A stretch of 64,000 nt of DNA from Streptomyces venezuelae. GTDB taxonomy: Bacteria > Actinomycetota > Actinomycetes > Streptomycetales > Streptomycetaceae. Numbering within the stretch: the first letter of the stretch is position 1; the number at the start of each line of letters is the position of its first letter. Where the stretch lies: contig NZ_CP029193.1 in NCBI RefSeq assembly GCF_008642355.1, forward strand, positions 2,318,001 through 2,382,000, written 5' to 3'. The position numbers and the translations under genes were made by a program. This document shows, one piece after another, positions 8,251-16,892 of the stretch. The notes under the pieces are model-generated. The model saw nothing but the letters and a program-made list of their open reading frames with translations. It searched no databases and was not told where the DNA came from.

Positions 8251-9990
8251 ATGTCGATGTCGATGTCGACGAACCACTCACGCGGCATACGCGGGGTCGT
8301 CCCCGTGCTCGCCTTCTCCGGCATCGTCGTCGCGGTGATGCAGACCCTTCTCGTGCCGGTCATCAAGGACCTGCCCGAGCTGCTGAACACCTCGCCGTCC
8401 AACGCCACCTGGGTCATGACGGCGACCCTCCTCGCCGGCGCCGTCTCCACGCCGATCATGGGCCGCCTAGGCGACCTGTACGGCAAGCGGAAGATGCTGC
8501 TCGGCAGCCTCGCCGTGATGGTCGTCGGCTCGCTGGTCTGCGGTTTCACCGACGATCTCGTCGTGATGATCGTGGGCCGCGCGCTGCAGGGCTTCGCGAT
8601 GGGCGCCATCCCGCTCGGCATCGGCCTGATGCGCGACGAGCTGCCCCGCGAGAAGCTCGGCTCGGCGATGGCCCTGATGAGCTCCTCCATCGGCGTCGGC
8701 GGCGGCCTCGCCCTGCCCGTCGCCGCACTGATCGCCCAGCACGCCGACTGGCACGCCCTCTTCTTCGGCGCCGCGGGCCTCGGCGTCGTCTCGATCGTGC
8801 TGACCCTCGTTTTCGTCCCCGAGAGCCCGGTCCGCGCCGAGGGCACCTTCGACGTGCTCGGCGCGTTCGGCCTCTCCGCCGGACTCGTCCTGTTCCTGCT
8901 GCCGATCACCAAGGGCAGCGACTGGGGCTGGGGTGACCCGACCACGCTCGGCCTCTTCGGCGCCGCGGCCGTCGTCCTCGCCCTGTGGGGCGTGATGGAG
9001 CTGCGCGTCAAGGCCCCGCTGGTCGACCTGCGCACCACCGCCCGCCGCTCGGTGCTCTTCACCAACCTCGCCTCGATCATGGTCGGTGTCGCCTTCTACG
9101 CCGTCTCGCTGGTCCTGCCCCAGCTGCTCCAGCTGCCGACCGCGACCGGGTACGGCCTCGGCCAGTCGATGGTCGTGGCGGGCCTGTGCGTGATGCCGCT
9201 CGGCCTGACGATGATGTTCACCGCGCCGGTCTACGCCCGCCTCTCGGCGAAGTACGGCCCGAAGGTGACCCTCATCCTCGGCATGCTGATCATCGCGATC
9301 GGCTACGGCGCCGGGCTCGGCCTGATGAGCGCCGCCTGGCAGACCGTCGTCATCTCGGTGCTCCTCGGCGCGGGCATCGGCCTCGCCTACTCCTCGCTGC
9401 CCGCGCTCATCATCGGCTCGGTCGACCCGTCCGAGACGGGCGCGGCCAACGGCCTCAACACCCTGATGCGCTCGATCGGCACGTCGGTGTCGAGCGCCGT
9501 GATCGGCATGGTCCTCGCCAACACCGCCGACCATGTCGGGGGTGTCGCGGTGCCCACGATGCACGGCTTCCGCGTGTCGTTCCTGATCGCCGGGGGTGCG
9601 GTCGCCATCGGTCTGCTCTTCGCGCTCATGCTGCCCTCCGCGCGCCGTCCGGCCACCACGCAGCTGCGGGCCAGCAGCGAGGAGGACGCGAACCTGGAGC
9701 GCGCCGCGCAGGTGCTCGCGGGGTTCCACGGGCAGGTGCGGGGCGCGGACGGGACGCCCGTCGCCCGCGCGAAGGTGACGCTGATCGACCGCAGCGGGCG
9801 CCAGGCGGGCGCGGCCCTGACGGACGACGGCGGGCGGTACGAGCTGGCCGTGCCCGGCGACGGTTCGTACGTCCTCGCCGTGCGGGCCGCGGGTCACGGT
9901 CCGCTGGCGTCGGCGGCGGCCCACCCCGGCCAGGACCGCCCGGTCGAGCTCGACCTGTCGTTGCCGGGCAGCAGCGACGTACCGGCCTGA
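8251..9990 (+). CDS. MFS transporter with a C-terminal carboxypeptidase-regulatory-like domain
   Basis: A 579-residue protein. Residues about 10-475 form a 14-helix DHA2-type transporter (MGRLGDLYGKRKML as motif A, GRALQGFAMGAIPLG as motif B). A cytoplasmic-looking linker follows, then a compact domain of about 85 residues beginning GFHGQVRGADGTPVARAKVTL and ending near ELDLSLPG. That domain has the pattern of carboxypeptidase-regulatory-like (transthyretin-like, beta-sandwich) domains: G-V-G-x-P-x-x-x-A-x-V-x-L, then G-x-Y-x-L-x-V-P-G. Ordinary DHA2 exporters end after the last helix. CGGAGG lies 9 bases before the ATG. A 16-base tandem repeat precedes the gene and a hairpin terminator follows, so it is monocistronic. 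Substrate unknown. Confidence 0.9.
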   Translation: MSMSMSTNHSRGIRGVVPVLAFSGIVVAVMQTLLVPVIKDLPELLNTSPSNATWVMTATLLAGAVSTPIMGRLGDLYGKRKMLLGSLAVMVVGSLVCGFTDDLVVMIVGRALQGFAMGAIPLGIGLMRDELPREKLGSAMALMSSSIGVGGGLALPVAALIAQHADWHALFFGAAGLGVVSIVLTLVFVPESPVRAEGTFDVLGAFGLSAGLVLFLLPITKGSDWGWGDPTTLGLFGAAAVVLALWGVMELRVKAPLVDLRTTARRSVLFTNLASIMVGVAFYAVSLVLPQLLQLPTATGYGLGQSMVVAGLCVMPLGLTMMFTAPVYARLSAKYGPKVTLILGMLIIAIGYGAGLGLMSAAWQTVVISVLLGAGIGLAYSSLPALIIGSVDPSETGAANGLNTLMRSIGTSVSSAVIGMVLANTADHVGGVAVPTMHGFRVSFLIAGGAVAIGLLFALMLPSARRPATTQLRASSEEDANLERAAQVLAGFHGQVRGADGTPVARAKVTLIDRSGRQAGAALTDDGGRYELAVPGDGSYVLAVRAAGHGPLASAAAHPGQDRPVELDLSLPGSSDVPA

Positions 9991-10008
9991 GGCACACGCC
10001 CGGAACCC

Positions 10009-10038
10009 GCACCCCCGTCACGCCTGTGGCGGGGGTGC
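10009..10038 (+). terminator. Hairpin terminator after the MFS fusion gene
   Basis: A nine-base stem, GCACCCCCG (10009-10017) against CGGGGGTGC (10030-10038), with a 12-base loop, 18 bases after the stop codon. There is no long T run, as is common in this genus. Confidence 0.65.
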
Positions 10039-10089
10039 CGTGCATCATGGGCGGCCGTACCCGCGTACGACCTGACCTGGAGGAACCCC

Positions 10090-10758
10090 ATGGCCGCCGT
10101 CGCCGAGCCCACGCCCGTGCCCGAGCCGGAGATCCTCGCCGCCTTCGAGGCCGCCAAGGGCTTCATGCCGCGCGGCGAGGGGCTCGCGCTGTACGCGGCG
10201 GCGACGGAGGCCGCCGCGCTCGGGCTGCCGCTCCTGGAGGTCGGCACGTACTGCGGCCGCTCCACGATCCTGCTCGCCGACGCGGCCCGGCGGGCCGGGG
10301 TGACCGCGATCACCGTCGACCACCACCGCGGCAGCGAGGAGCAGCAGCCCGGCTGGGAGTACCACGACCCGGAGACGGTGGACCCCGAGGTCGGCCTGAT
10401 GGACACGCTGCCCACCTTCCGCCGCACCCTGCGCAGGGCGGGCCTCGAGGACCACGTGATCGCGGTCGTCGGTCGCTCGCCGCAGGTGGCGAAGGCGTGG
10501 GGCGGCGCGCTCGGCCTGGTCTTCATCGACGGCGGCCACACGGACGAGCACGCCACGGCGGACTACGAGGGGTGGGCGCCGCACGTCGCCGAGGGCGGGC
10601 TGCTCGTCATCCACGACGTGTTCCCCGACCCGGTCGACATCATGACCGGGCAGGCGCCGTACCGCGTCTACCTCCGGGCGCTGGAGTCCGGTGCGTTCAC
10701 GGAGGTCGCGGTGACGGACTCGCTGCGCGTGCTGCGGCGCACGGCGCCGGGGATCTGA
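10090..10758 (+). CDS. Class I SAM-dependent methyltransferase
   Basis: A 222-residue protein with a Rossmann methyltransferase fold. Motif I is LEVGTYCGRSTILLAD (residues about 50-65), an acidic strand end follows at TVDHHRG, FIDGGHTD comes next (about 145-150, with Asp/His residues possibly metal-binding as in O-methyltransferases), and VIHDVFPDP after it. It resembles the CmcI/class I O-methyltransferase group. AGGAA lies near the ATG. It stands alone between a terminator and the amidase gene, so its substrate is open. Confidence 0.85.
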   Translation: MAAVAEPTPVPEPEILAAFEAAKGFMPRGEGLALYAAATEAAALGLPLLEVGTYCGRSTILLADAARRAGVTAITVDHHRGSEEQQPGWEYHDPETVDPEVGLMDTLPTFRRTLRRAGLEDHVIAVVGRSPQVAKAWGGALGLVFIDGGHTDEHATADYEGWAPHVAEGGLLVIHDVFPDPVDIMTGQAPYRVYLRALESGAFTEVAVTDSLRVLRRTAPGI

Positions 10759-10830
10759 CCTCGACAGGAGTGCCGGGTATCTGACCTCAACGGGAGCGGG
10801 GCGCCCGGCCTCACGGATAGGCTCGCCCTC

Positions 10831-11862
10831 GTGTCGTACGTAGGTCCGGAATTCGATCCCTCCCAGCCGCCCCGGCGCAGCATCCGCCGGCCGTTGACGG
10901 TAGCCGCCGCGCTGGTGCCGACCTGCCTGGCGGGCTACCTCGTCTACCAGGCGACGAGCGGGCCCGACGGGAACGAGCCCGCGAGATCGCTGCCCGCCTC
11001 GTCGAGCGCGTCCGCGGATCCGGACACGCCGTCCGGCTCCTCCTCGCCTTCCTCATCCCTCTCTTCCGGAACCGACCCCTCCGACAAGGCCAGGGAAAAG
11101 GACAAGAACGACAAGGACGGCAAGGGCGGGGACGCCGACGACAACGATTCGGCCACGAAGCCGTCCGGTGGCCGACCCGCCGCCAACGGCCCCCTCAAGG
11201 GCAAGGTCGTCGTGATCGACCCCGGACACAACCCCGGCAACTTCCGCCACGCGTCGGAGATCAACCGGCAGGTGGACATCGGGACGAACCGCAAGGAGTG
11301 CGACACGACGGGCACGTCCACCAACCACGGCTACACCGAGGCGAAGTTCACCCTGGACGTCGCGCGCAAGCTGCGGACCCTGCTCCACAAGCAGGGCGCC
11401 ACGGTCGAGTTCACGCAGGACGGCGACCGGCCGTGGGGCCCGTGCGTCGACGAGCGCGCCCGGATCGGCAACAAGGCGCACGCCGACGCGGTGGTCTCCA
11501 TCCACGCCGACGGCTCGGGTGCGGGCAACCGCGGCTACCACGTGATCATGCCGGGGAAGGTGCGGTCCGGTTCGGCCGACACCTCCGCGATCGTCGGGCC
11601 CTCGAAGGAACTGGGCGAGCGCGTCGCCGGAAAGTTCCTGAGCGCGACGGGCAGCGCCCCCTCCAACTACATCGGCGGTGGCACCGGCCTCGACACCCGC
11701 ACGGACCTCGGCGGCCTCAACCTCTCCACGGTCCCCAAGGTGTTCATCGAGTGCGGGAACATGCGGGACGCGAAGGACGAGGCCCTCCTGACGAGCCCCG
11801 CGTGGCGCCAGAAGGCGGCGCAGGGGATTTCGGAGGGAATCGCGGGGTTCCTGCGGAAGTAG
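10831..11862 (+). CDS. N-acetylmuramoyl-L-alanine amidase, membrane-anchored
   Basis: A 343-residue cell-wall hydrolase with a GTG start. The N-terminal cytoplasmic segment is short, one membrane helix or signal anchor lies at about residues 22-40, and a Ser/Pro/Lys/Asp-rich linker at about 45-120. The zinc-dependent Amidase_3 domain follows: VVVIDPGHNPGN supplies the first His, SIHADGSGAGN another, and IECGNMRDAKDEALL the catalytic Glu. These enzymes cleave the bond between MurNAc and the stem peptide. The anchor and linker place it outside the membrane, in or on the wall. It appears monocistronic. Confidence 0.92.
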   Translation: MSYVGPEFDPSQPPRRSIRRPLTVAAALVPTCLAGYLVYQATSGPDGNEPARSLPASSSASADPDTPSGSSSPSSSLSSGTDPSDKAREKDKNDKDGKGGDADDNDSATKPSGGRPAANGPLKGKVVVIDPGHNPGNFRHASEINRQVDIGTNRKECDTTGTSTNHGYTEAKFTLDVARKLRTLLHKQGATVEFTQDGDRPWGPCVDERARIGNKAHADAVVSIHADGSGAGNRGYHVIMPGKVRSGSADTSAIVGPSKELGERVAGKFLSATGSAPSNYIGGGTGLDTRTDLGGLNLSTVPKVFIECGNMRDAKDEALLTSPAWRQKAAQGISEGIAGFLRK

Positions 11863-12057
11863 GGGCGGAAGCGGAAGGTGAACGTCTTCGCCATGAAGCG
11901 TGGACGTCTTTATCCCGAGCAGACACCCCGCACGTCCGGACGATATTGTCCTCCCTACGATGAGGGGCCACCCCCGCGCTTCGCGCACCGCGACACGACC
12001 GCGACTACGGCGACAGCGACGCCTCCACTGACGAGACGACTGACGAAGGACCCTGAA

Positions 12058-12924
12058 GTGAATTTCCGCTCCCTCACTCGAGGCGACGGCGTGGTGATCG
12101 GAGCAGCGGTGTTGCTCTTCATCGCCTCGTTCCTCGACACCCTCGACATCGACGGCGCTCCCGATGACAAGATCCCGAACGCCTGGGAAAACGGCAATCT
12201 GCTGCTGAGCGTGTACCTGCTCGGCATCATCGGTGCGGCCCTCATCGTCGTCGGCCGCGCGCTGCCGCAGCAGCGCAAGGTCGCGGGCCTCGACCTCGGC
12301 CAGCTCGGTGTGGGCTTCGCCATCGCCGCCGCGTGGAGCTCGCTCGGTGCGATCTTCGACACCGACCAGTCCTACGGCTTCTTCTTCGACAGCTCGCTCG
12401 GTGTCCGCGGAGACTCCCCGGACGCCGGCGTCGGCCTCATCCTCGGCCTGATCGCCGCCCTCGTGCTGGCCGCCGGTGCGGTCGCCGGGCTGATCGTTCC
12501 TGCGCTGAAGGCTCCGCTCATGGGCGGCCCGAAGCCGATGGCCCCGCAGCCCTACGGCGGTCAGCCGCAGGGTGGCTACGGCTACCCGGGCGCCGGTGCG
12601 GGTCAGCCGCAGCCGGGCGCCCCGTACGGCGGTCAGCCGGGCCAGCCGCAGGGCCAGTCCTTCGGTGGCCAGCCGCAGCCGCAGGCCGGGCAGACCCCGC
12701 CGCCCGCGCAGGCGCAGCCCGCCGGTGACTTCTCGCCGTTCTGGTTCGCCGTGCCGGTGCCGCGTCCGCTGTACGCGGAGGACGGCTCGCCGACGCCGAT
12801 CGCCGAGCTGGCGCCGGGCACCTGGTACCTGGCCGTCGAGCAGCGCGGCCCCGGCCTCGTGGCTCAGACGCAGGACGGCCGTCGCGGCGTCCTTCAGGAC
12901 ACCACGGGAATCCAGCGCGGCTGA
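12058..12924 (+). CDS. Four-helix membrane protein with a Gly/Gln/Pro-rich linker and C-terminal domain
   Basis: A 288-residue protein of unknown function. The first 155 residues contain about four membrane helices. A Pro/Gly/Gln/Tyr-rich linker (about 165-225, repeats of the type YGGQPQ) follows, then a conserved-looking C-terminal segment of about 60 residues beginning SPFWFAVPVPRPLY. The GTG at 12058 is chosen because GAAGGA lies 7 bases upstream and the membrane part begins at once. The layout resembles the DUF5336 family of actinobacterial membrane proteins, not confirmed here. A hairpin follows at 12944. Confidence 0.85.
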   Translation: MNFRSLTRGDGVVIGAAVLLFIASFLDTLDIDGAPDDKIPNAWENGNLLLSVYLLGIIGAALIVVGRALPQQRKVAGLDLGQLGVGFAIAAAWSSLGAIFDTDQSYGFFFDSSLGVRGDSPDAGVGLILGLIAALVLAAGAVAGLIVPALKAPLMGGPKPMAPQPYGGQPQGGYGYPGAGAGQPQPGAPYGGQPGQPQGQSFGGQPQPQAGQTPPPAQAQPAGDFSPFWFAVPVPRPLYAEDGSPTPIAELAPGTWYLAVEQRGPGLVAQTQDGRRGVLQDTTGIQRG

Positions 12925-12943
12925 TCACCCCAGCTATGACCTC

Positions 12944-12975
12944 GCGGCCCTTCGCCCTTCCGGGCGGGGGGCCGC
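12944..12975 (+). terminator. Hairpin terminator after the four-helix membrane protein
   Basis: GCGGCCC (12944-12950) pairs with GGGCCGC (12969-12975), and an inner GCCC/GGGC stem extends it. It lies 19 bases after the stop codon. Confidence 0.6.
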
Positions 12976-13041
12976 TGTCGTACAGTCCCTCCCCTACGGA
13001 TCAGACCTGACACGCCGTCAGCTCACCAGGGAGGCAGGCCT

Positions 13042-14052
13042 ATGCGCCTCGGGCTCGCACTCGGTTACTGGGGACGCGGCCCCGACCCCGGACACGTCGC
13101 CCTCGCCCAGGAAGCCGAGCGGCTCGGCTACGACTCCGTGTGGACCGCAGAGGCCTGGGGCTCCGACGCCTTCACGCCGCTGACCTGGATCGCCGCGCAG
13201 ACCTCGCGGATCCGGCTCGGCACGGCCGTCGCGCAGATGGCGGCGCGCTCCCCCGTCACCACCGCCATGCACGCGCTCACCCTCGACCACCTCTCCGGCG
13301 GCCGGATGATGCTGGGGCTCGGGCTGTCCGGGCCGCAGGTGGTGGAGGGGTGGTACGGGCGGCCGTTCCCGAGGTCGCCGCTGACCGCGACGCGCGAGTA
13401 CGTCGAGGTGATCCGGCAAGTCCTGCGCCGCGAGGGCCCGGTGGAGGTCGCGGGCCGGTTCCACTCCCACCCGTACACCGGCGAGGACGGCACCGGGCTG
13501 GGCAAGGCACTGAAGCCGATCACCCATCCCCTCCGCGCCGACCTGCCGATCCTGCTCGGTGCCGAGGGGCCCAAGAACATCGCCCAGACGACCCGGATCG
13601 CGGACGGCTGGCTGCCGCTGTACTGGTCGCCGCTGCGGACCGATGTGTACGAGGCGTCGCTCGCCGACGTCCCCGAGGGGTTCCTCATCGCCCCCATGGC
13701 ACGGGCCAAGGTGTGCGACGACGTCGCCGAGGGCCTGCTGCCCGTCAAGGCGATGCTCGGCTTCTACATCGGCGGGATGGGGCACGCGGCGCGCAACTTC
13801 CACGCGGACCTGATGGCGCGCATGGGGTACGAGGACGAGGCCCGGCACATCCAGGAGCTGTTCCTCGCGGGCCGCAGGGAGGAGGCGGTGCTCGCGGTGC
13901 CGGACGCCTTCGCCGACGAGATCTCGCTGGTCGGGCCGCGTGCGCGGATCGCGGAGCGGCTCGCGCTGTGGCGCAAGGGGCCGGTGACGGATCTGCTCGT
14001 GCTCGCGCCGGACCCGCACACGCTGCGGGCCCTGGCGGAGCTCAACGGGTAG
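13042..14052 (+). CDS. LLM-class F420-dependent oxidoreductase
   Basis: A 336-residue luciferase-like TIM-barrel flavin or F420 oxidoreductase. Typical features are the N-terminal LGLALGYWGRG strand, RLGTAVAQMAARSPV, LTLDHLSGGRMMLGLGLSGPQ (the cofactor-binding loop region), PILLGAEGPKN and IADGWLPLYWSP. Length fits the family. GGGAGG lies about 9 bases before the ATG. It is flanked by a terminator upstream and a convergent lipoprotein gene downstream, so it is probably transcribed alone. Members reduce or oxidise varied substrates with F420H2; nothing here narrows that. Confidence 0.92.
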   Translation: MRLGLALGYWGRGPDPGHVALAQEAERLGYDSVWTAEAWGSDAFTPLTWIAAQTSRIRLGTAVAQMAARSPVTTAMHALTLDHLSGGRMMLGLGLSGPQVVEGWYGRPFPRSPLTATREYVEVIRQVLRREGPVEVAGRFHSHPYTGEDGTGLGKALKPITHPLRADLPILLGAEGPKNIAQTTRIADGWLPLYWSPLRTDVYEASLADVPEGFLIAPMARAKVCDDVAEGLLPVKAMLGFYIGGMGHAARNFHADLMARMGYEDEARHIQELFLAGRREEAVLAVPDAFADEISLVGPRARIAERLALWRKGPVTDLLVLAPDPHTLRALAELNG

Positions 14053-14070
14053 GCCGCGGACCGTACTTGC

Positions 14071-14622
14071 TCAGCCCTTGGTCAGCTCGCCCGCCGACGG
14101 CACCTTGTCCTTGACCTCGGCGCCCGCGCTGCTGCCCGCGCCCTTGACGTCCTTGATGATGTCGTCGAAGGAGTTCACCACCGAGTCCGTCCCCTCGCCC
14201 TTGCGGAGCTTGGACGGCAGGTCCTTCAGGGCGTCGATGCCGGACGTCAGCGGGGCCACGGCCTTGGAGAGCGTGGGGTCGCCCTTCGCGTTCTTCGTCG
14301 CCGCCTTCAGCCTGTTGTACGTGAACGCGCCCGCGAGGCCCGCCTTGATCAGGGCGAACTTGCGACCGCCCGCGCCCTTCTTGAACTTGCCCGCGCGGTA
14401 CGGCTTCACGATCCACTGGTACGTCGCCCCGGCGGCCAGGCCCGCGTTGGCGACGAAGCGGGTCTTGGCGAACTTCTGCTTCTCGGCGCTGCTGCTCGTG
14501 GACGGCGCCGCCGCGGTGGCGGTGTCCTCGCTGCTGCCACCGCAGGCCGTCGCGCCGGCCAGCAGGGTGCCGCAGAGCGTGAGGGAGACCGCGGCACGGC
14601 GGACGGGTACGGAGCTGGGCAC
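14071..14622 (-). CDS. Predicted lipoprotein of unknown function
   Basis: A 183-residue secreted protein. The GTG at 14622 is chosen because GGAGGA lies 6 bases upstream and it starts directly before a short basic segment and a hydrophobic signal ending LAGATACGGSS, where the Cys would be lipid-modified. A Thr/Ser/Ala-rich spacer follows, then a Lys-rich mature domain (about 50-180) with no known motif. It would sit on the outer face of the membrane. It is convergent with the F420-type oxidoreductase gene, with 18 bases between stops. Confidence 0.8.
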   Translation of the reverse strand: MPSSVPVRRAAVSLTLCGTLLAGATACGGSSEDTATAAAPSTSSSAEKQKFAKTRFVANAGLAAGATYQWIVKPYRAGKFKKGAGGRKFALIKAGLAGAFTYNRLKAATKNAKGDPTLSKAVAPLTSGIDALKDLPSKLRKGEGTDSVVNSFDDIIKDVKGAGSSAGAEVKDKVPSAGELTKG

Positions 14623-14761
14623 GACAGGTCCTCCAGACGGGAGCCGAGCGGCCCGCGGGAGTGCGCGGACCTCTCCCGCAGCCTCACCCCGGCGCCCGTG
14701 CCCCGCCACCGGGATGCGCCCGTCCGGGTTTCAACGGGGCGTTCCCAGGTATCCGGGCCCT

Positions 14762-15055
14762 ATGTCTCCCACGCGGAACTCCCACAGCAGCACTGCGGCG
14801 CGAGTCATCGTCATCGTCGCCGACGTCATGGCCGCCATCCTCGGCCTGTGGATCCTGATGTACCTGCTGGACGCGAACCGCGCCAACGACCTCGTCCAGT
14901 TCATCCACGACGTGGCCCGTTGGCTGGCCGGCTGGTCCCACGACCTCTTCACGTTCGACGAGGACTGGGCGCGCGTCGTGGCGGGTTACGGCCTGGCCGC
15001 GATCGTCTACCTCCTGGTGGGCCACGCCCTGGCGGGCCGCCTGCGCCGCTACTGA
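14762..15055 (+). CDS. Small two-helix membrane protein
   Basis: A 97-residue protein with two clear membrane helices (about residues 14-38 and 73-93). The loop between them (ANDLVQFIHDVARWLAGWSHDLF) looks amphipathic. The ATG at 14762 is followed by a short polar N-terminus. The last 7 bases overlap the end of the convergent alpha-barrel gene. Function unknown; the composition is that of a conserved streptomycete membrane protein. Confidence 0.8.
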   Translation: MSPTRNSHSSTAARVIVIVADVMAAILGLWILMYLLDANRANDLVQFIHDVARWLAGWSHDLFTFDEDWARVVAGYGLAAIVYLLVGHALAGRLRRY

Positions 15056-16137
15056 GGCGCCTCGGCTTCGCAGCAGTCCGGGTCGAGGCCCCTCGGCAGA
15101 CGGTCGCCCGAGAAGACCGCGCAGGTCGCCTCGTCGCCGCCGAGTGCCGCCACGGCGAGCAGGAGTGAGCCCGCCGTCCAGGTGGTGAGCTCCTCGGGCC
15201 AGATGGTCCTGTCGTCGAAGACATAGCCCGTCCAGTACAGGCCCGACTCCGGGTCGCGCAGGTGCTGGATGGACTGGAGGACCTCCAGGGCGCGGTCGGA
15301 CTCGCCTATCACCCAGAGAGCCAGGGCGAGTTCGGCGCTCTCGCCGCCGGTGACCCACGGGTTGGGCACCACGCAGCGCACGCCGAGGTCCGGGACGACG
15401 AAGCGGTCCCAGCCCTCCTCTATGCGGGACTTGGCGGCCACGCCGGTGACCGCGCCGCCCAGGACCGGGTAGTACCAGTCCATCGAATAGCGGTCCTTGT
15501 CGAGGAACCGCTCGGGGTGGTGGCGGATCGCGTGCGCGAGAGCGCCCGCCGCCAACTCCCAGTCGGGCTGCGGCTCTTCGCGCTGTTCGGCGATGGCGAG
15601 GGCGCACCGCAGCGCCTGGTGGATCGAGGACGAGCCGGTGAGGAGCGCGTCGGTGACCGGCGTGCCGTCCGGCTCCCGCTTCCAGCCGATCTGTCCGCCC
15701 GGCTGCTGGAGCGCGAGCACGAACTCGACGGCGGCGACCACGGCGGGCCACATGCGGTCGAGGAACGCCTCGTCGCCGGTGGAGAGGTAGTGGTGCCAGA
15801 CGCCGACGGCGAGGTAGGCGCAGAAGTTGGTCTCGCGGCCGCGGTCGGTGACGTCGTGCGGGTCGCCGTCGGCGTACGCCGCGTACCAGGAGCCGTCCGG
15901 GTTCTGGTGGCGTACGAGCCAGTCGTAGGCCTTCTCGGCGGCGGCGTGCTCGCCCGCCGCGTCCAGCGCCATCGCGGCCTCGGTGTGGTCCCACGGGTCG
16001 AGGTGGTGGCCGCGGAACCACGGGATGGCGCCGTCCTCGCGCTGCACGGCGAGGATGCCGCGTACCGTCGCCATGGCCTGATCGGCCGTCAGGACGCCGG
16101 GCAGGACGAGGTGTTCGGTCCGCTCCGGGCTCGTCAC
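15049..16137 (-). CDS. Alpha/alpha-barrel (prenyltransferase/glycosidase-like) protein
   Basis: A 362-residue, helix-rich, mainly cytosolic-looking protein. Repeated segments of the type WDHTEAAMALDAAGEH, YDWLVRHQNPDGSW and YTGYVF resemble the (alpha/alpha)6 toroid found in prenyltransferase-type proteins and six-hairpin glycosidases. Annotators often call such proteins prenyltransferase; no prenyl-site motif is visible, so I do not. The GTG at 16137 overlaps the TGA of the upstream methyltransferase (GTGA), so it is the last gene of a three-gene coupled operon with a glycosyltransferase and a methyltransferase. The association suggests modification of a glycosylated metabolite or surface polymer. 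Confidence 0.85.
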   Translation of the reverse strand: MTSPERTEHLVLPGVLTADQAMATVRGILAVQREDGAIPWFRGHHLDPWDHTEAAMALDAAGEHAAAEKAYDWLVRHQNPDGSWYAAYADGDPHDVTDRGRETNFCAYLAVGVWHHYLSTGDEAFLDRMWPAVVAAVEFVLALQQPGGQIGWKREPDGTPVTDALLTGSSSIHQALRCALAIAEQREEPQPDWELAAGALAHAIRHHPERFLDKDRYSMDWYYPVLGGAVTGVAAKSRIEEGWDRFVVPDLGVRCVVPNPWVTGGESAELALALWVIGESDRALEVLQSIQHLRDPESGLYWTGYVFDDRTIWPEELTTWTAGSLLLAVAALGGDEATCAVFSGDRLPRGLDPDCCEAEAPQ

Positions 16138-16892
16138 TTGGCGGCCGCCGCGGCGTCGGCGTCGGCCGAGGTCTTCGGGAGGTGCGGCTTGGTCGCGTAC
16201 GCCACGAAGCTCTTGCCGACGACGGGGTTGAGCAGCTGCTCGGCGACGCGCGTCGCGAGGGGCTTCTTCATGATGTCCCAGACGAGCAGCTTGTGGTACG
16301 CCCGGACAGGCAGCGCCTTGTCGTTGTCGACGCCGAACGCGCACTTCAGCCACCAGTACGGCGCGTGCAGCGCGTGCGCGTGGTGCGTGCCGTACGGCTT
16401 GAGGCCCGACTCCCGCATCTTTTCGAGGAGTTCGTCGGCCTTGTAGATGCGGATGTGGCCGCCCTCGACCTCGTGGTAGGCGTCGGACAGGGCCCAGCAG
16501 ACCTTCTCGGGTCCGTAGCGCGGGACCGTCACCGCGATGCGGCCGCCCGGCTTGAGGACGCGCACCATCTCGGCGAGGACACCTTTGTCGTCGGGGATGT
16601 GCTCCATGACCTCGGAGATGATGACGACGTCGAACGACGCGTCGGGGAAGGGCAGGTTGAGCGCGTCACCCTCCATCGCGGTGGCCGTCGCGCCCGCGGG
16701 CGCCTCGCCGGCCTCCTTCATCGCGGCGAACCACGTGGCGACCTCGCGGATTTCCTCGGCGTTCCGGTCGAGCGCCACGACCTGCGCGCCGCGCCGGTAG
16801 CACTCGAAGGCATGCCGGCCCGCGCCGCAGCCGAGGTCGAGGACACGGTCGCCTGCGGCGAGCGGGAAGCGGGTGAAGTCGACGGTCAGCAC
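16134..16892 (-). CDS. Class I SAM-dependent methyltransferase (Methyltransf_11 type)
   Basis: A 252-residue enzyme. Motif I is RVLDLGCGAGRHAFECYRR (about residues 17-35), an acidic residue follows at VALDRNAEE, then EGDALNLPFPDASFDVVIISEVMEHI and the post-motif region VLAEMVRVLKPGGRIAVTVPRYGPE. Start choice: the GTG at 16892 leaves a short segment before motif I and overlaps the glycosyltransferase stop by 7 bases. The downstream alpha-barrel gene overlaps its stop. The substrate is unknown but is presumably the product of, or a partner to, the upstream glycosyltransferase. Confidence 0.88.
   Translation of the reverse strand: MLTVDFTRFPLAAGDRVLDLGCGAGRHAFECYRRGAQVVALDRNAEEIREVATWFAAMKEAGEAPAGATATAMEGDALNLPFPDASFDVVIISEVMEHIPDDKGVLAEMVRVLKPGGRIAVTVPRYGPEKVCWALSDAYHEVEGGHIRIYKADELLEKMRESGLKPYGTHHAHALHAPYWWLKCAFGVDNDKALPVRAYHKLLVWDIMKKPLATRVAEQLLNPVVGKSFVAYATKPHLPKTSADADAAAAAK

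Noticed and set aside
14078..15055. A long frame joining the lipoprotein region to the two-helix membrane protein
   Set aside because: Its first two thirds are antisense to the lipoprotein with shadow composition. Only the segment from ATG 14762 has membrane-helix structure.
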